DNA of 64,000 nt, taken from contig NZ_JAVSCK010000003.1 in the NCBI RefSeq assembly GCF_031932625.1, positions 310,001 to 374,000 of the forward strand. Reading direction: 5' to 3'. Origin of the DNA: Hwangdonia seohaensis (GTDB lineage: Bacteria; Bacteroidota; Bacteroidia; Flavobacteriales; Flavobacteriaceae). Numbering within the stretch: the first letter of the stretch is position 1; each line of letters begins with the position of its first letter. The notes below the pieces were generated by a model that made no database searches, was not told the DNA's origin, and worked only from the letters and a program-made list of their open reading frames with translations. A program made the position numbers and the translations under genes. Of this stretch, positions 9,345 to 17,704 are shown one piece after another.

Positions 9345-10976
9345 TTACATCATTCCTGGCATACCGCCGCCGCCCATTGGAGGCATAGCAGGGGCATCTT
9401 CTATAATGTCGATTAAAGCACACTCGGTTGTTAAAATCATTCCAGCCACCGATGCTGCATTTTCCAACGCAATACGCGTTACTTTTTTAGGATCGATAAT
9501 ACCCGCTTTAAGCATGTCTACAAAAGTTTCAGATTTGGCATCGTATCCAAAGTCTTTTTTACCTTCTAAAACCTTGTTGATTACCACACTGCCTTCGCCA
9601 CCTGCGTTTTCAACAATGGTACGTAAAGGCGATTCAATAGCACGTGCTACAATTTGAATTCCTGTAACTTCATCAAGATTTTCGGTTGTAATTTTTTGTA
9701 AAACCGATATGGCTCTTACCAAAGCAACACCACCTCCGGCAACAATGCCTTCTTCAACGGCGGCTCTAGTGGCATGCAACGCATCGTCAACACGGTCTTT
9801 CTTTTCTTTCATTTCCACCTCACTGGCAGCGCCAACATAAAGTACCGCAACACCGCCAGCTAATTTCGCTAAACGCTCTTGTAGTTTTTCTTTATCGTAA
9901 TCTGAAGTTGTGGTTTCAATCTGCGATTTAATTTGATTAACTCGCGCTTTGATGTCTTTGGCATTACCTGCACCATTTACAATGGTTGTATTGTCTTTAT
10001 CAACAGTTACGGTTTCAGCCGTACCCAACATGCTTAAATCTGCATTTTCCAAAGTAAATCCTCTTTCTTCAGAAATTACGGTTCCACCGGTTAAAATAGC
10101 AATATCTTCAAGCATCGCTTTACGTCTGTCGCCAAAACCTGGTGCTTTTACAGCAGCAATTTTTAGTCCACCACGTAATTTATTAACTACTAAAGTGGCT
10201 AAAGCTTGTCCGTCTACATCCTCAGCAATAATCAATAATGGGCGACCAGATTGTGCCACAGGCTCTAAAATTGGAAGAATTTCCTGTAAGTTGGAAATCT
10301 TTTTATCGAACAATAAAATGTACGGATTTTCTAAATCGGCAATCATTTTATCGGCATCGGTTACAAAGTACGGAGATAAGTAACCTCTATCGAATTGCAT
10401 CCCTTCAACAACATCAACATAAGTGTCCATGCCTTTGGCTTCTTCAACGGTAATAACACCTTCTTTACCAACTTTACCAAAAGCTTTCGCTATGAGTTCG
10501 CCAATAGTGTCGTCGTTATTTGCTGAAATAGCAGCCACTTGTTTTATTTTTTCAGAAGAATTACCAACTTGCTTAGATTGTTTTTCCAAATCTTTGGTAA
10601 TAGCAGCAACAGCTTTATCGATACCGCGTTTTAAATCCATAGGATTTGCTCCGGCAGCTACGTTTTTTAAACCTTCTTTTACAATAGCTTGAGCTAAAAC
10701 GGTAGCGGTAGTTGTTCCGTCACCAGCCAAATCGTTGGTTTTGCTCGCTACTTCCTTAACCATTTGTGCACCCATGTTTTCGTGTGCGTTTTCTAGTTCG
10801 ATTTCTTTTGCAACCGTAACACCATCTTTGGTAACCTGTGGTGCTCCGAAAGATTTACTAATAATAACGTTACGTCCTTTTGGGCCTAAAGTTACCTTTA
10901 CTGCATTTGCCAATGCGTCAACACCGCGTTTTAATCCGTCGCGTGCATCAATATCAAATTTTATGTCTTTTGCCAT
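9345..10976 (-). CDS. groEL: Chaperonin GroEL
   Basis: Hsp60 chaperonin, 543 aa, the usual length. It begins AKDIKFDIDARDGLKRGVDAL and contains the nucleotide-binding GDGTTTATVLAQ. The tail is the flexible Gly/Met-rich GGGGMPGMM. It forms the 14-mer folding chamber closed by GroES, which is encoded immediately upstream. The 125-bp gap between groES and groEL has no obvious terminator, so the pair forms an operon driven by the sigma-54-type promoter at 11.43 kb. Confidence 0.98.
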   Translation of the reverse strand: MAKDIKFDIDARDGLKRGVDALANAVKVTLGPKGRNVIISKSFGAPQVTKDGVTVAKEIELENAHENMGAQMVKEVASKTNDLAGDGTTTATVLAQAIVKEGLKNVAAGANPMDLKRGIDKAVAAITKDLEKQSKQVGNSSEKIKQVAAISANNDDTIGELIAKAFGKVGKEGVITVEEAKGMDTYVDVVEGMQFDRGYLSPYFVTDADKMIADLENPYILLFDKKISNLQEILPILEPVAQSGRPLLIIAEDVDGQALATLVVNKLRGGLKIAAVKAPGFGDRRKAMLEDIAILTGGTVISEERGFTLENADLSMLGTAETVTVDKDNTTIVNGAGNAKDIKARVNQIKSQIETTTSDYDKEKLQERLAKLAGGVAVLYVGAASEVEMKEKKDRVDDALHATRAAVEEGIVAGGGVALVRAISVLQKITTENLDEVTGIQIVARAIESPLRTIVENAGGEGSVVINKVLEGKKDFGYDAKSETFVDMLKAGIIDPKKVTRIALENAASVAGMILTTECALIDIIEDAPAMPPMGGGGMPGMM

Positions 10977-11101
10977 AATGAAAAATTTTGTTTAAAATTT
11001 TTAAAACTCAATGCTCAAATCTTAAATTCCAAAGTTGGAAAATGATTGTTTTGAATGAGATTTTATTGGATTTTGTTTTTTTAATTTATTGGAATTTGCA
11101 A

Positions 11102-11377
11102 TTAAACAATTGCTAGGATATCGCTTTCGCGCATAATTAAATAATCTTTACCTTCTAGCTTAAGCTCTGTTCCTGCATATTTACCATATAAAACAGTGTC
11201 GCCAACTTTTACGGTAATAGGTTCGTCCTTTGTGCCTTTTCCAGCGGCTACTACTTTTCCTTTTTGTGGTTTTTCTTTAGCGTTATCCGGAATAATAATT
11301 CCCGATGCTGTTTTTGTCTCAGCAGGTGCAGGTTCTATAACAACGCGGTCTGCTAATGGTTTAATGTTTAAGCTCAT
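11102..11377 (-). CDS. groES: Co-chaperonin GroES
   Basis: 91 aa, standard length. It has the N-terminal IKPLADRVVIEPAPAE strand, the mobile loop (KTASGIIIPDNAKEKP) that docks on GroEL, and the C-terminal GTELKLEGKDYLIMRESDILA. It is first gene of the groES-groEL operon. Its upstream region carries both a 6-bp inverted repeat and a -24/-12 promoter. Confidence 0.98.
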   Translation of the reverse strand: MSLNIKPLADRVVIEPAPAETKTASGIIIPDNAKEKPQKGKVVAAGKGTKDEPITVKVGDTVLYGKYAGTELKLEGKDYLIMRESDILAIV

Positions 11378-11412
11378 TTTGATATTTTGTTTTTAATTAA
11401 TTAAATTATGTT

Positions 11413-11428
11413 TAACGCCTTAGCGTTA
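11413..11428. promoter_or_regulatory. Inverted repeat TAACGC-ctta-GCGTTA upstream of groES
   Basis: A perfect 6-bp inverted repeat directly downstream of the -12 element of the groES promoter, around the predicted transcription start. It could be an operator or a 5'-UTR hairpin. No CIRCE element is present. Confidence 0.4.
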
Positions 11429-11445
11429 TGCTAAAAATGTGCCAA
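11428..11445 (-). promoter_or_regulatory. Sigma-54 (-24/-12) promoter of groES-groEL
   Basis: The minus strand reads TTGGCACATTTTTAGCAT. GG and GC are separated by exactly ten bases, the invariant geometry of RpoN promoters, and TTGGCAC matches the -24 box. The -12 side reads TAGCA rather than TTGCA. It ends about 50 bases before the groES ATG. A sigma-54 activator gene lies 2.2 kb upstream on the same strand. Confidence 0.7.
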
Positions 11446-11474
11446 TACTTTTTAACTGACAAACTTGCAGAAAC

Positions 11475-11508
11475 AAAAAATGCCAACTGGTTGAGTTGGC
11501 ATTTTTTT
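11475..11508. terminator. Terminator downstream of secG
   Basis: AAAAAATGCCAAC and GTTGGCATTTTTTT arms form a 13-bp stem with U-tracts on both strands. It follows the secG stop (minus strand) by about 15 bases and separates the secG operon from the groES promoter. Confidence 0.85.
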
Positions 11509-11522
11509 ACAGCAATATTGAA

Positions 11523-11885
11523 TTACTGCGCTGTATCTTTTGCTGTTGCCGGAGCATCATTATTTGTGGTTTGTAACGGTGTTGCAGATGGTAATGGCTG
11601 CGATGTTGTAGCATCGGCATCTAAAGCTTTAGAATCTAAAGTTTCTCCACCTCTGCTAATGGCCACGTTAGACACTAAAATTAAAACCAATAACAATGTT
11701 GCCAAAGTCCATGTGCTTTTGTCTAAAAAGTCGGTTGTCTTTTTTACACCACCTAATTGCTGTGTGCCACCGCCTCCAAACGACGACGATAACCCGCCAC
11801 CTTTTGGGTTTTGTACCATAATTACTACTACTAGTAAAAATGCTACCACTACGATTAATGCTAAAAATATTGTAAACGTACTCAT
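11523..11885 (-). CDS. secG: Preprotein translocase subunit SecG
   Basis: Small SecYEG subunit, 120 aa. Two transmembrane helices (FTIFLALIVVVAFLLVVVIMVQNPKGGG and the ATLLLVLILVSNVAI segment) flank the conserved GGG.. SSSFGGGG loop. The C-terminal Thr/Ala/Pro-rich extension of about 40 residues is common in Bacteroidota. Its ATG overlaps the stop of the upstream gene by one base (TAATG), indicating translational coupling. Confidence 0.93.
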   Translation of the reverse strand: MSTFTIFLALIVVVAFLLVVVIMVQNPKGGGLSSSFGGGGTQQLGGVKKTTDFLDKSTWTLATLLLVLILVSNVAISRGGETLDSKALDADATTSQPLPSATPLQTTNNDAPATAKDTAQ

Positions 11886-12820
11886 TATTCTTTATTATTT
11901 TGTTCTTGTAATTGTTCTACTGCCTTAATTTGGTTTGCAAAGAAACTACTTTTTTCTGGATATTTCAAACTTAAAATGTTGTAAGATTGAATTGCTTTTT
12001 TATAGTTTTTTTGCTCGACGTAAATCCGTGCTAAAGTCTCGGTCATTAAAGCTTCGGGCTGTATCATTTGCGCTTTGGCCAGATTGCCTTTTGAAGTGGA
12101 CGTTTTAGTTGGATTTATTTTTGGGTTTTGGGTGATAAACTTATCGATTAATTCGAATTTCTTAGCCTTTTCGGTTTTATCTGAAACGCTTTTTTCGTCT
12201 TTATCAAAATTGGTTTTTTCTCTTTTGATTGGTTTAAAACGCGTTAATTTTAACCACTCGTTAAACGAATGGCTTTCTCTTTTATCAAATTGAAGCGGTT
12301 TTCCTAAATTTAAAATATCGGTGACCGAGGCTTCTTGTGTTTTGGTAGCTTCCGTAACGTTTTCAATAAGCTCCGAATCATCTAAAACAAACGCTTTTTT
12401 GGGACGCTCTTCTTTAGGCTGAAACAACGCGGGGTCTAAAACGCCATCGGTATCTTTAATTTGTTGTTTTAAGGCATCATCAATAGCCACGCTCTTGTTT
12501 ATGGAAATATCTTCAACCGTAACATCGATAGCTTTTAAATGCGCCGTGTTTTGTTTGATGAATTGCGATATTTCATTTTGGATAAATGTTTCGGAGGTTA
12601 TAAAATCGAATAAAATACTCCTGTCGGCGGTATAAGCGGCAGTGGTTTTAAGTTCTTGGTTGTATTTAAAACTGCTTTGGTCTTTTAAACCTTTAAGGTA
12701 CACCGCGCGAGCCGATTGAAAAAACGGGAATTCATCAATGATGGATTTTATGGCTTCGGTTTGCTCATGCGATATGGCTTGAGGGTTTTGAAGGACATAT
12801 GTAAAATCTGTTTGATTCAT
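11885..12820 (-). CDS. Tetratricopeptide-like protein of the secG-lptE block
   Basis: 311 aa, no signal peptide. The C-terminal 60 residues form a TPR-like pair of helices (LMTETLARIYVEQKNYKKAIQSYNILSLKYPEKSSFFANQI). The middle is charged and low in complexity. I start at the ATG at 12818-12820 (MNQTDFTYVLQ); the longer reading begins with GTG and is poorly supported. The gene lies between lptE and secG in an arrangement common in flavobacteria. The function is unknown. Confidence 0.75.
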   Translation of the reverse strand: MNQTDFTYVLQNPQAISHEQTEAIKSIIDEFPFFQSARAVYLKGLKDQSSFKYNQELKTTAAYTADRSILFDFITSETFIQNEISQFIKQNTAHLKAIDVTVEDISINKSVAIDDALKQQIKDTDGVLDPALFQPKEERPKKAFVLDDSELIENVTEATKTQEASVTDILNLGKPLQFDKRESHSFNEWLKLTRFKPIKREKTNFDKDEKSVSDKTEKAKKFELIDKFITQNPKINPTKTSTSKGNLAKAQMIQPEALMTETLARIYVEQKNYKKAIQSYNILSLKYPEKSSFFANQIKAVEQLQEQNNKE

Positions 12821-12913
12821 TGAAAATTTACTTTTTAGTTGGGTGATTTCGAGAACCTCAATCACCGATAACTTAATGTTTAATTTAAAAAACGGTAGCT
12901 GAGACTATCGAAG

Positions 12914-13417
12914 CTACCATTTAGCCAAGGTTGCATTAATTATGTCTTGCGTTAAGCGTTCAAAAATTTCCTCATGAGCGGTTGCTTTTTGAGCACCAAC
13001 AAGTTGTGCGTTGGCCGGATAATCATAAAAGAACGAAAAGCTTTGATCTACATTATCTTCTTCGTTATTGGTATTGTAAAAGCTGATTTTTACGCCAACG
13101 GTTAATCGGTTTTGTGCCGCTTTGTTATCCGATGTCGCTGTGGTTGGAGAGATTCTGTAGGTTGTAATTTCGCCTTCGTAAACTAAATCGGCATTAGACG
13201 TTTCCAATTTATAATTGGTTTGATCTACTATTTTGTCTTGTAATGCTCTTTGAAAATCTTGATCTAAACCAGGTTCAAACAATAAGGCGCTATTTTCAAT
13301 ACGATTTACCTGAAAAGTATCGGCTTTTATCGAACTGGGTTGCGTAAATCCATAAAAACCACAAGACTGAAATGATATGGCCGCCAATAGTATAAAGATG
13401 TATTTTATGTGTTTCAT
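12914..13417 (-). CDS. lptE: LptE-family outer-membrane LPS assembly lipoprotein
   Basis: Lipoprotein, 167 aa. The signal ends in the lipobox SFQSC followed by GFYGFTQPSSIKADT. The remaining fold and the conserved NRLTVGVKISFYN / DYPANAQL segments match the Bacteroidota LptE-like family, the plug of the LptD translocon. It ends in ..DIINATLAKW. The start is the ATG at 13415-13417; a TTG four codons upstream is less likely. It is cotranscribed with the sigma-54 activator gene upstream or has its own promoter in the 130-bp gap. Confidence 0.8.
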   Translation of the reverse strand: MKHIKYIFILLAAISFQSCGFYGFTQPSSIKADTFQVNRIENSALLFEPGLDQDFQRALQDKIVDQTNYKLETSNADLVYEGEITTYRISPTTATSDNKAAQNRLTVGVKISFYNTNNEEDNVDQSFSFFYDYPANAQLVGAQKATAHEEIFERLTQDIINATLAKW

Positions 13418-13437
13418 TTTAATTTCCAAATTTTTTT

Positions 13438-13461
13438 ACACTTCGGCTGCGTTCCGTGTGA
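13438..13461. repeat. Short REP-like element (CACGG..CGCAGCCGAAGTG type)
   Basis: Minus-strand reading CACACGGAACGCAGCCGAAGTG is a small hairpin. It resembles CCCTGAGCGCAGTCGAAGGG at 30502-30521. Such GAGCGCAGTCGAAG palindromes are dispersed in flavobacterial genomes. It lies in the lptE upstream gap. Confidence 0.5.
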
Positions 13462-13548
13462 CATTGTAGGTTTTGTTTTTAAAACGATGACTTTTTTATA
13501 TTGTTGTAATTTTCAATTGCTTACAGAAAACTGCGACTACCAACGCGA

Positions 13549-14817
13549 TTAAAGATCATATTGTTTAATCTTTCGGTATAAGGTGCGTTCACTGATGCCC
13601 AATTCGGCTGCCGCTAATTTACGTTTTCCTTGATGACGTTCAAGCGATTTTTTTATTAATTCCAATTCTTTGTCGTGTAGCGATAAGGTTTCCTCTTCTT
13701 CAATTTCTTCGGCAAAGTGGTATTTGTCCTGCTTACTTGAGCTTTCGCCCTTCACATTTGAATGCTCGGGAATCGATATCACTTCAGTTTCTGTTAAGGC
13801 TTCTTCGTAATCTGTTTCGGTGTCATCATCATCGCCATAAATTTTTTGAATTAAACTGCCGTGGTCCTTTTCAACATCTTTAATGTTGCCATTTTTCATG
13901 AGTTCCATGGTGAGTTTTTTCAAATCGTTTAAATCACTTTTCATATCAAAAAGGACTTTATACAAAATTTCGCGCTCGCTACTAAAATCGCTTTCGGCTT
14001 TAGTTGTTTTAACAATGGCCGGTAAATTGCTGCCCGATGTTGGTAAATAACTTTTTAGTACTTCGGCGGTAATGATACGGTTTTCCTCTAAAACGGACAC
14101 TTGCTCTGCGACGTTGCGTAATTGACGAATATTACCGTTCCAACGGTGTTTTAATAAAACCTGAATGGCATTATCGGTTAATTTTACCGTTGGCATTTTG
14201 TATTTTAATGCGAAATCGCTGGCAAATTTCCTGAACAACAAATGAATGTCTTCTTGACGCTCGCGCAATGGTGGTAAATGAATATCTACGGTACTTAATC
14301 TATAATATAAATCTTCGCGAAATTTTTCTTTTTGAATAGACTGAAACATATTCGCGTTGGTGGCCGCCACAATACGCACATCGGTTTTTTGAACCTTGCT
14401 GGAACCTACTTTTATAAATTCGCCATTTTCCAAAACACGCAACAAACGCACTTGGGTGGTTAGTGGGAGCTCGCCAACCTCGTCTAAAAAAATAGTGCCG
14501 CCATCGGCCACTTCAAAATAACCGCTTCGGGTTTGTGTGGCACCTGTAAACGCCCCTTTTTCATGCCCGAAAAGCTCACTGTCAATGGTGCCTTCCGGAA
14601 TGGCGCCACAGTTTACCGCAATGTATTTATTGTGTTTTCTGTGCGATAATTGATGTATAATTTTAGGAATACTTTCTTTACCAACCCCAGATTCGCCAGT
14701 TACTAAAACCGAAATATCTGTGGGCGCCACTTGTATCGCTTTTTCTATAGCGCGATTAAGTGCAGTTGTATTGCCTATAATGCCAAAACGTTGTTTTATT
14801 GCTTGAACGGATTCCAT
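13549..14817 (-). CDS. Sigma-54-dependent transcriptional activator
   Basis: 422 aa bacterial enhancer-binding protein without a receiver domain. The AAA+ domain starts near residue 14: Walker A GESGVGKE at 41-48, the sigma-54-contacting GAFTGA at 88-93 and Walker B GGTIFLDE at 106-113. An acidic linker (about 280-380) leads to a C-terminal Fis-type helix-turn-helix (RKLAAAELGISERTLYRKI). With no input domain it may be regulated by abundance or a partner protein. The groES promoter 2.2 kb downstream is of sigma-54 type, making groESL a plausible target (inference). Confidence 0.93.
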   Translation of the reverse strand: MESVQAIKQRFGIIGNTTALNRAIEKAIQVAPTDISVLVTGESGVGKESIPKIIHQLSHRKHNKYIAVNCGAIPEGTIDSELFGHEKGAFTGATQTRSGYFEVADGGTIFLDEVGELPLTTQVRLLRVLENGEFIKVGSSKVQKTDVRIVAATNANMFQSIQKEKFREDLYYRLSTVDIHLPPLRERQEDIHLLFRKFASDFALKYKMPTVKLTDNAIQVLLKHRWNGNIRQLRNVAEQVSVLEENRIITAEVLKSYLPTSGSNLPAIVKTTKAESDFSSEREILYKVLFDMKSDLNDLKKLTMELMKNGNIKDVEKDHGSLIQKIYGDDDDTETDYEEALTETEVISIPEHSNVKGESSSKQDKYHFAEEIEEEETLSLHDKELELIKKSLERHQGKRKLAAAELGISERTLYRKIKQYDL

Positions 14818-14820
14818 AAG

Positions 14821-14962
14821 TAAGCCCCCTAGCCCCCAAAGGGGGAATTTAAAATGTTATTAATATTGTTTCGTTGTATTCTATTTTGAATCATTATTCT
14901 TTTGACTTTTTTATGCGTTTGAGTGAGCATTCCTCCCCTTTGGGGAGGTTAGGAGGGGCTTA
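14821..14962. repeat. Inverted-repeat element (TAAGCCCC ... GGGGCTTA) between the activator gene and miaB
   Basis: The left arm at 14821-14850 (TAAGCCCCCTAGCCCCCAAA then GGGGG) and the right arm at 14928-14962 are imperfect reverse complements about 30 bases long, separated by 77 A/T-rich bases. Each arm contains its own CCCC..AAA..GGGG hairpin. This looks like a non-autonomous MITE-like element. The right arm overlaps the end of miaB and encodes its final Ser-Pro-Ser and stop. Confidence 0.7.
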
Positions 14963-16388
14963 TTGCCTCCCCAATTAAAGTAGCACTCGTACAATCTGTA
15001 ACCTTTACGTTTACAAAATCTCCAACCTTAAAATCTTCTTTTGGAAACACACAAACTATGTTTTGCGGTGTGCGACCAGACCATTGTGCATCCGATTTTT
15101 TTGATTCTTTTTCAATCAATACCTCTACCGTGGTGTTGAGCCATTCTTTGGTTCTTATTTCACTGTGTTCGCGTTGTAAATCTACAATGTCTTGCAGCCT
15201 TCGTTTTTTTGTGGCTTCGGTAACATCATCTTCCATATTACGGCCTGCCATTGTTCCGGGGCGTTCGGAATAAGTAAACATATAGCCAAAGTTATATTTT
15301 ACGTATTCCATTAAGGAAACGGTATCTTGAAAATCGGCTTCGGTTTCGGTTGGAAAACCAACAATCATATCCTGACTTATAGCACAATTTGGGATCATTC
15401 TGCGGATATTGTCTATCAGCTCCATGTATTCCTCACGGGTATGCAAACGATTCATCGCTTTTAAAATACGGTCGCTTCCGCTTTGCACCGGTAAATGAAT
15501 GTGGTTGCAAATATTATCGTATTTCGCCATGGTTTCAATGACATCCAAGGTTAAATCTTGTGGGTTTGAGGTTGAAAAACGAATACGCATTTTAGGTTGT
15601 GCTTTGGCACAAAGCTCTAATAACTTTGAAAAGTTTACGGCCGTGGCTTTTTGTAAATCGCTCGCTTTTGTAAAATCTTTTTTAAGGCCGCCGCCATACC
15701 ATAGATAACTATCTACATTTTGCCCAAGTAAAGTAATTTCTTTATAGCCTTTGTTCCATAAATCGTTAACTTCTTCAATAATACTTTGTGGGTCTCGGCT
15801 GCGTTCGCGACCGCGCGTAAACGGCACCACGCAAAACGTACACATATTATCGCAACCCCGGGTTATCGAAACAAAGGCCGTAACACCATTAGTGTTTAAG
15901 CGCACGGGCGAAATATCGCCATAGGTTTCTTCTTTTGAAAGAATCACGTTTATGGCGTCTCTACCTTCGTCAACTTCGGCCAAAAGGTTGGGTAAATCCT
16001 TATACGCATCGGGACCAACTACTAAGTCTACAATTTTTTCTTCTTCAAGAAATTTCGTTTTTAAGCGTTCTGCCATACAGCCCAAAACGCCCACTTTCAT
16101 TTTTGGATTATGGTCGCGTTTCACGGCGTTGTATTTTTCTAAACGTTTGCGTACGGTTTGTTCTGCTTTATCACGAATGGAGCAGGTATTTACCAAAACC
16201 AAATCGGCTTCTTCTAAACTTTGGGTGGTATTAAAACCTTCGTTGGTTAAAATGGAAGCTACAATTTCGCTGTCGCTAAAATTCATAGCACATCCATAAC
16301 TTTCAATAAAAAGTTTACGCGTGTTTTCTTTTTTTTGTTCTAAAACCAAGGATTGGCCTTGTTTGTTTTCGTCTATTATCTTTTCCAT
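14949..16388 (-). CDS. miaB: tRNA-2-methylthio-N6-dimethylallyladenosine synthase MiaB
   Basis: Radical-SAM methylthiotransferase that modifies A37 of tRNAs reading UNN codons. The N-terminal [4Fe-4S] ligands are Cys33 (SYGCAMN), Cys69 and Cys104 (LGCMAERL). The radical-SAM cluster is Cys179-x3-Cys183-x2-Cys186 (RGCDNMCTFC). A C-terminal TRAM domain (EVLIEKESKKS ... GDFVNVKV) binds tRNA. Its extreme C-terminus (..ISPS) and stop are supplied by the right arm of an inverted-repeat element. A TATCTTTG promoter box lies about 37 bases before the ATG. Confidence 0.97.
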   Translation of the reverse strand: MEKIIDENKQGQSLVLEQKKENTRKLFIESYGCAMNFSDSEIVASILTNEGFNTTQSLEEADLVLVNTCSIRDKAEQTVRKRLEKYNAVKRDHNPKMKVGVLGCMAERLKTKFLEEEKIVDLVVGPDAYKDLPNLLAEVDEGRDAINVILSKEETYGDISPVRLNTNGVTAFVSITRGCDNMCTFCVVPFTRGRERSRDPQSIIEEVNDLWNKGYKEITLLGQNVDSYLWYGGGLKKDFTKASDLQKATAVNFSKLLELCAKAQPKMRIRFSTSNPQDLTLDVIETMAKYDNICNHIHLPVQSGSDRILKAMNRLHTREEYMELIDNIRRMIPNCAISQDMIVGFPTETEADFQDTVSLMEYVKYNFGYMFTYSERPGTMAGRNMEDDVTEATKKRRLQDIVDLQREHSEIRTKEWLNTTVEVLIEKESKKSDAQWSGRTPQNIVCVFPKEDFKVGDFVNVKVTDCTSATLIGEAISPS

Positions 16389-16424
16389 AATTGATTGCTG
16401 CCTCTATCGCGGTCAATAAGTGTG

Positions 16425-16432
16425 CAAAGATA
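16425..16432 (-). promoter_or_regulatory. -7 promoter box TATCTTTG upstream of miaB
   Basis: Minus-strand TATCTTTG matches TAnnTTTG. A TTG lies upstream at somewhat longer than ideal spacing. It would give a short leader for miaB. Confidence 0.45.
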
Positions 16433-16522
16433 CAACTTATTTATGTTTTTGTGACACAATGTCATGTTATTTTGTGTTAAAAATAACGCAACCTTTTGGA
16501 GTAAAATGCATCTTTAAAATAA

Positions 16523-17224
16523 ATGTTGAAAATAATGAAAATCAAAGTTCTTTTTTTATTCGTCCTTTTAATATTTGCCTGTGATAGCAACGAGAATGTT
16601 ATTCCAGATCCTGATAATTTGTTGATAGGTAGTTGGGTTGAGCCCAATTATAGTGAAGAACAAACCGTTTTTAAAAGAGCAGCGGATTTACCCGAAAATG
16701 CTTCGGGAATTATGTTTAAGTCCAATGGCGATTTTATTGAACGCTCTTCGGGTTGGTGCGGTACACCGCCTTTAACCTATTCCGATTATAATGGCAAATG
16801 GGAATTGGAAAACGCATTGGTTACCATCACCCAAGAATTTTATCCCATAAATTATGCATGGCGTATTGTATCGGTTAGCGAAACGGAATTGATTGTAGAA
16901 AGAGAACTGACCGAACAGGAAAAAGACCATCAAAAATTAATGGATCTGTACAATGAAATTTACAACCTGAGCATAAGCGTATCGTGTACCAATGCCGAGG
17001 ATTGGACGTTTACCGCATACGGCGCTAAAGCCTGCGGTGGGCCACAGGGGTTTATAGCGTATTCAAATCAGATTGATACCGATGCTTTTCTGCAAAAAGT
17101 TCAAGCTTATAATGAAGCCGAAAACGCATACAATATAAAATGGGAGATTGTCTCGACCTGCGATGTGCCGCAACAACCAAAAGGTGTGACGTGCCAAAAC
17201 GGATTCCCGGTATTAACCTACTAA
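16523..17224 (+). CDS. Lipoprotein of unknown function
   Basis: 233 aa. A short hydrophobic signal ends in the lipobox LIFAC, followed by DSNEN. The early part (LLIGSWVEP ... GIMFKSNGDFIERSSGWCGTPP ... YNGKWELENALVTI) resembles lipocalin-like beta-strand domains common in flavobacterial lipoproteins. The rest contains two pairs of cysteines. First of three consecutive plus-strand exported proteins (16.5-19.0 kb) that may form one unit. Alternative ATG at 16535. Confidence 0.75.
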   Translation: MLKIMKIKVLFLFVLLIFACDSNENVIPDPDNLLIGSWVEPNYSEEQTVFKRAADLPENASGIMFKSNGDFIERSSGWCGTPPLTYSDYNGKWELENALVTITQEFYPINYAWRIVSVSETELIVERELTEQEKDHQKLMDLYNEIYNLSISVSCTNAEDWTFTAYGAKACGGPQGFIAYSNQIDTDAFLQKVQAYNEAENAYNIKWEIVSTCDVPQQPKGVTCQNGFPVLTY

Positions 17225-17238
17225 AATAAAATTTTGTT

Positions 17239-17676
17239 ATGATTAAAAAAATGCTGTTTTCCGTTTTGATTTGCTTCTGTTTTATGAATATGCAGTGCGA
17301 GGAAAATGACGATATTGTTGATTTGGATTGCGATTTTGCTGTTGCCATTGATAAAGAAAAATATGATGGTTTAGAAACTGCCAGTTTTAAAATTATAAGC
17401 GCTGAAATAATAGATGATTGCTTAGTTATAAAGATTGGCGCCTCTGGATGTAGTACCGATAATTGGAGTTTTAATTTGGTAGATTCTGGTGCAATAGCCG
17501 AATCATCTCCAGAGCAACGCTATTTAAAGTTTCAATTGATTAACAATGAAGTTTGTTTGGCCTATTTTGAAAAAACCATATCATTCAATTTAAAGCCTTT
17601 ACAAATTGATAATAGTGTAAATGAGGTCATTCTGCATATTGAAGGATTGGAATCTTCATTGAATTATACGTATTAA
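17239..17676 (+). CDS. Small exported protein of unknown function
   Basis: 145 aa with a hydrophobic N-terminus ending ..FMNMQC, a probable lipobox although the -3 to -1 residues are unusual. The rest is beta-rich and acidic with no recognised domain. It lies 14 bp after the preceding lipoprotein gene and 28 bp before the LVIVD-repeat gene, so the three are probably cotranscribed. Confidence 0.65.
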   Translation: MIKKMLFSVLICFCFMNMQCEENDDIVDLDCDFAVAIDKEKYDGLETASFKIISAEIIDDCLVIKIGASGCSTDNWSFNLVDSGAIAESSPEQRYLKFQLINNEVCLAYFEKTISFNLKPLQIDNSVNEVILHIEGLESSLNYTY

Positions 17677-17704
17677 ATAAAAAATCAACTAAATAAAAAA
17701 TACC

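Noticed and set aside
9334..10995. Long plus-strand frames opposite groEL
   Set aside because: Mirror frames of a well-conserved gene with strong codon bias; no independent support.
15935..16299. Two overlapping plus-strand frames of 99 and 115 codons opposite miaB
   Set aside because: Antisense to the conserved N-terminal domain of MiaB; low-complexity, no start context.
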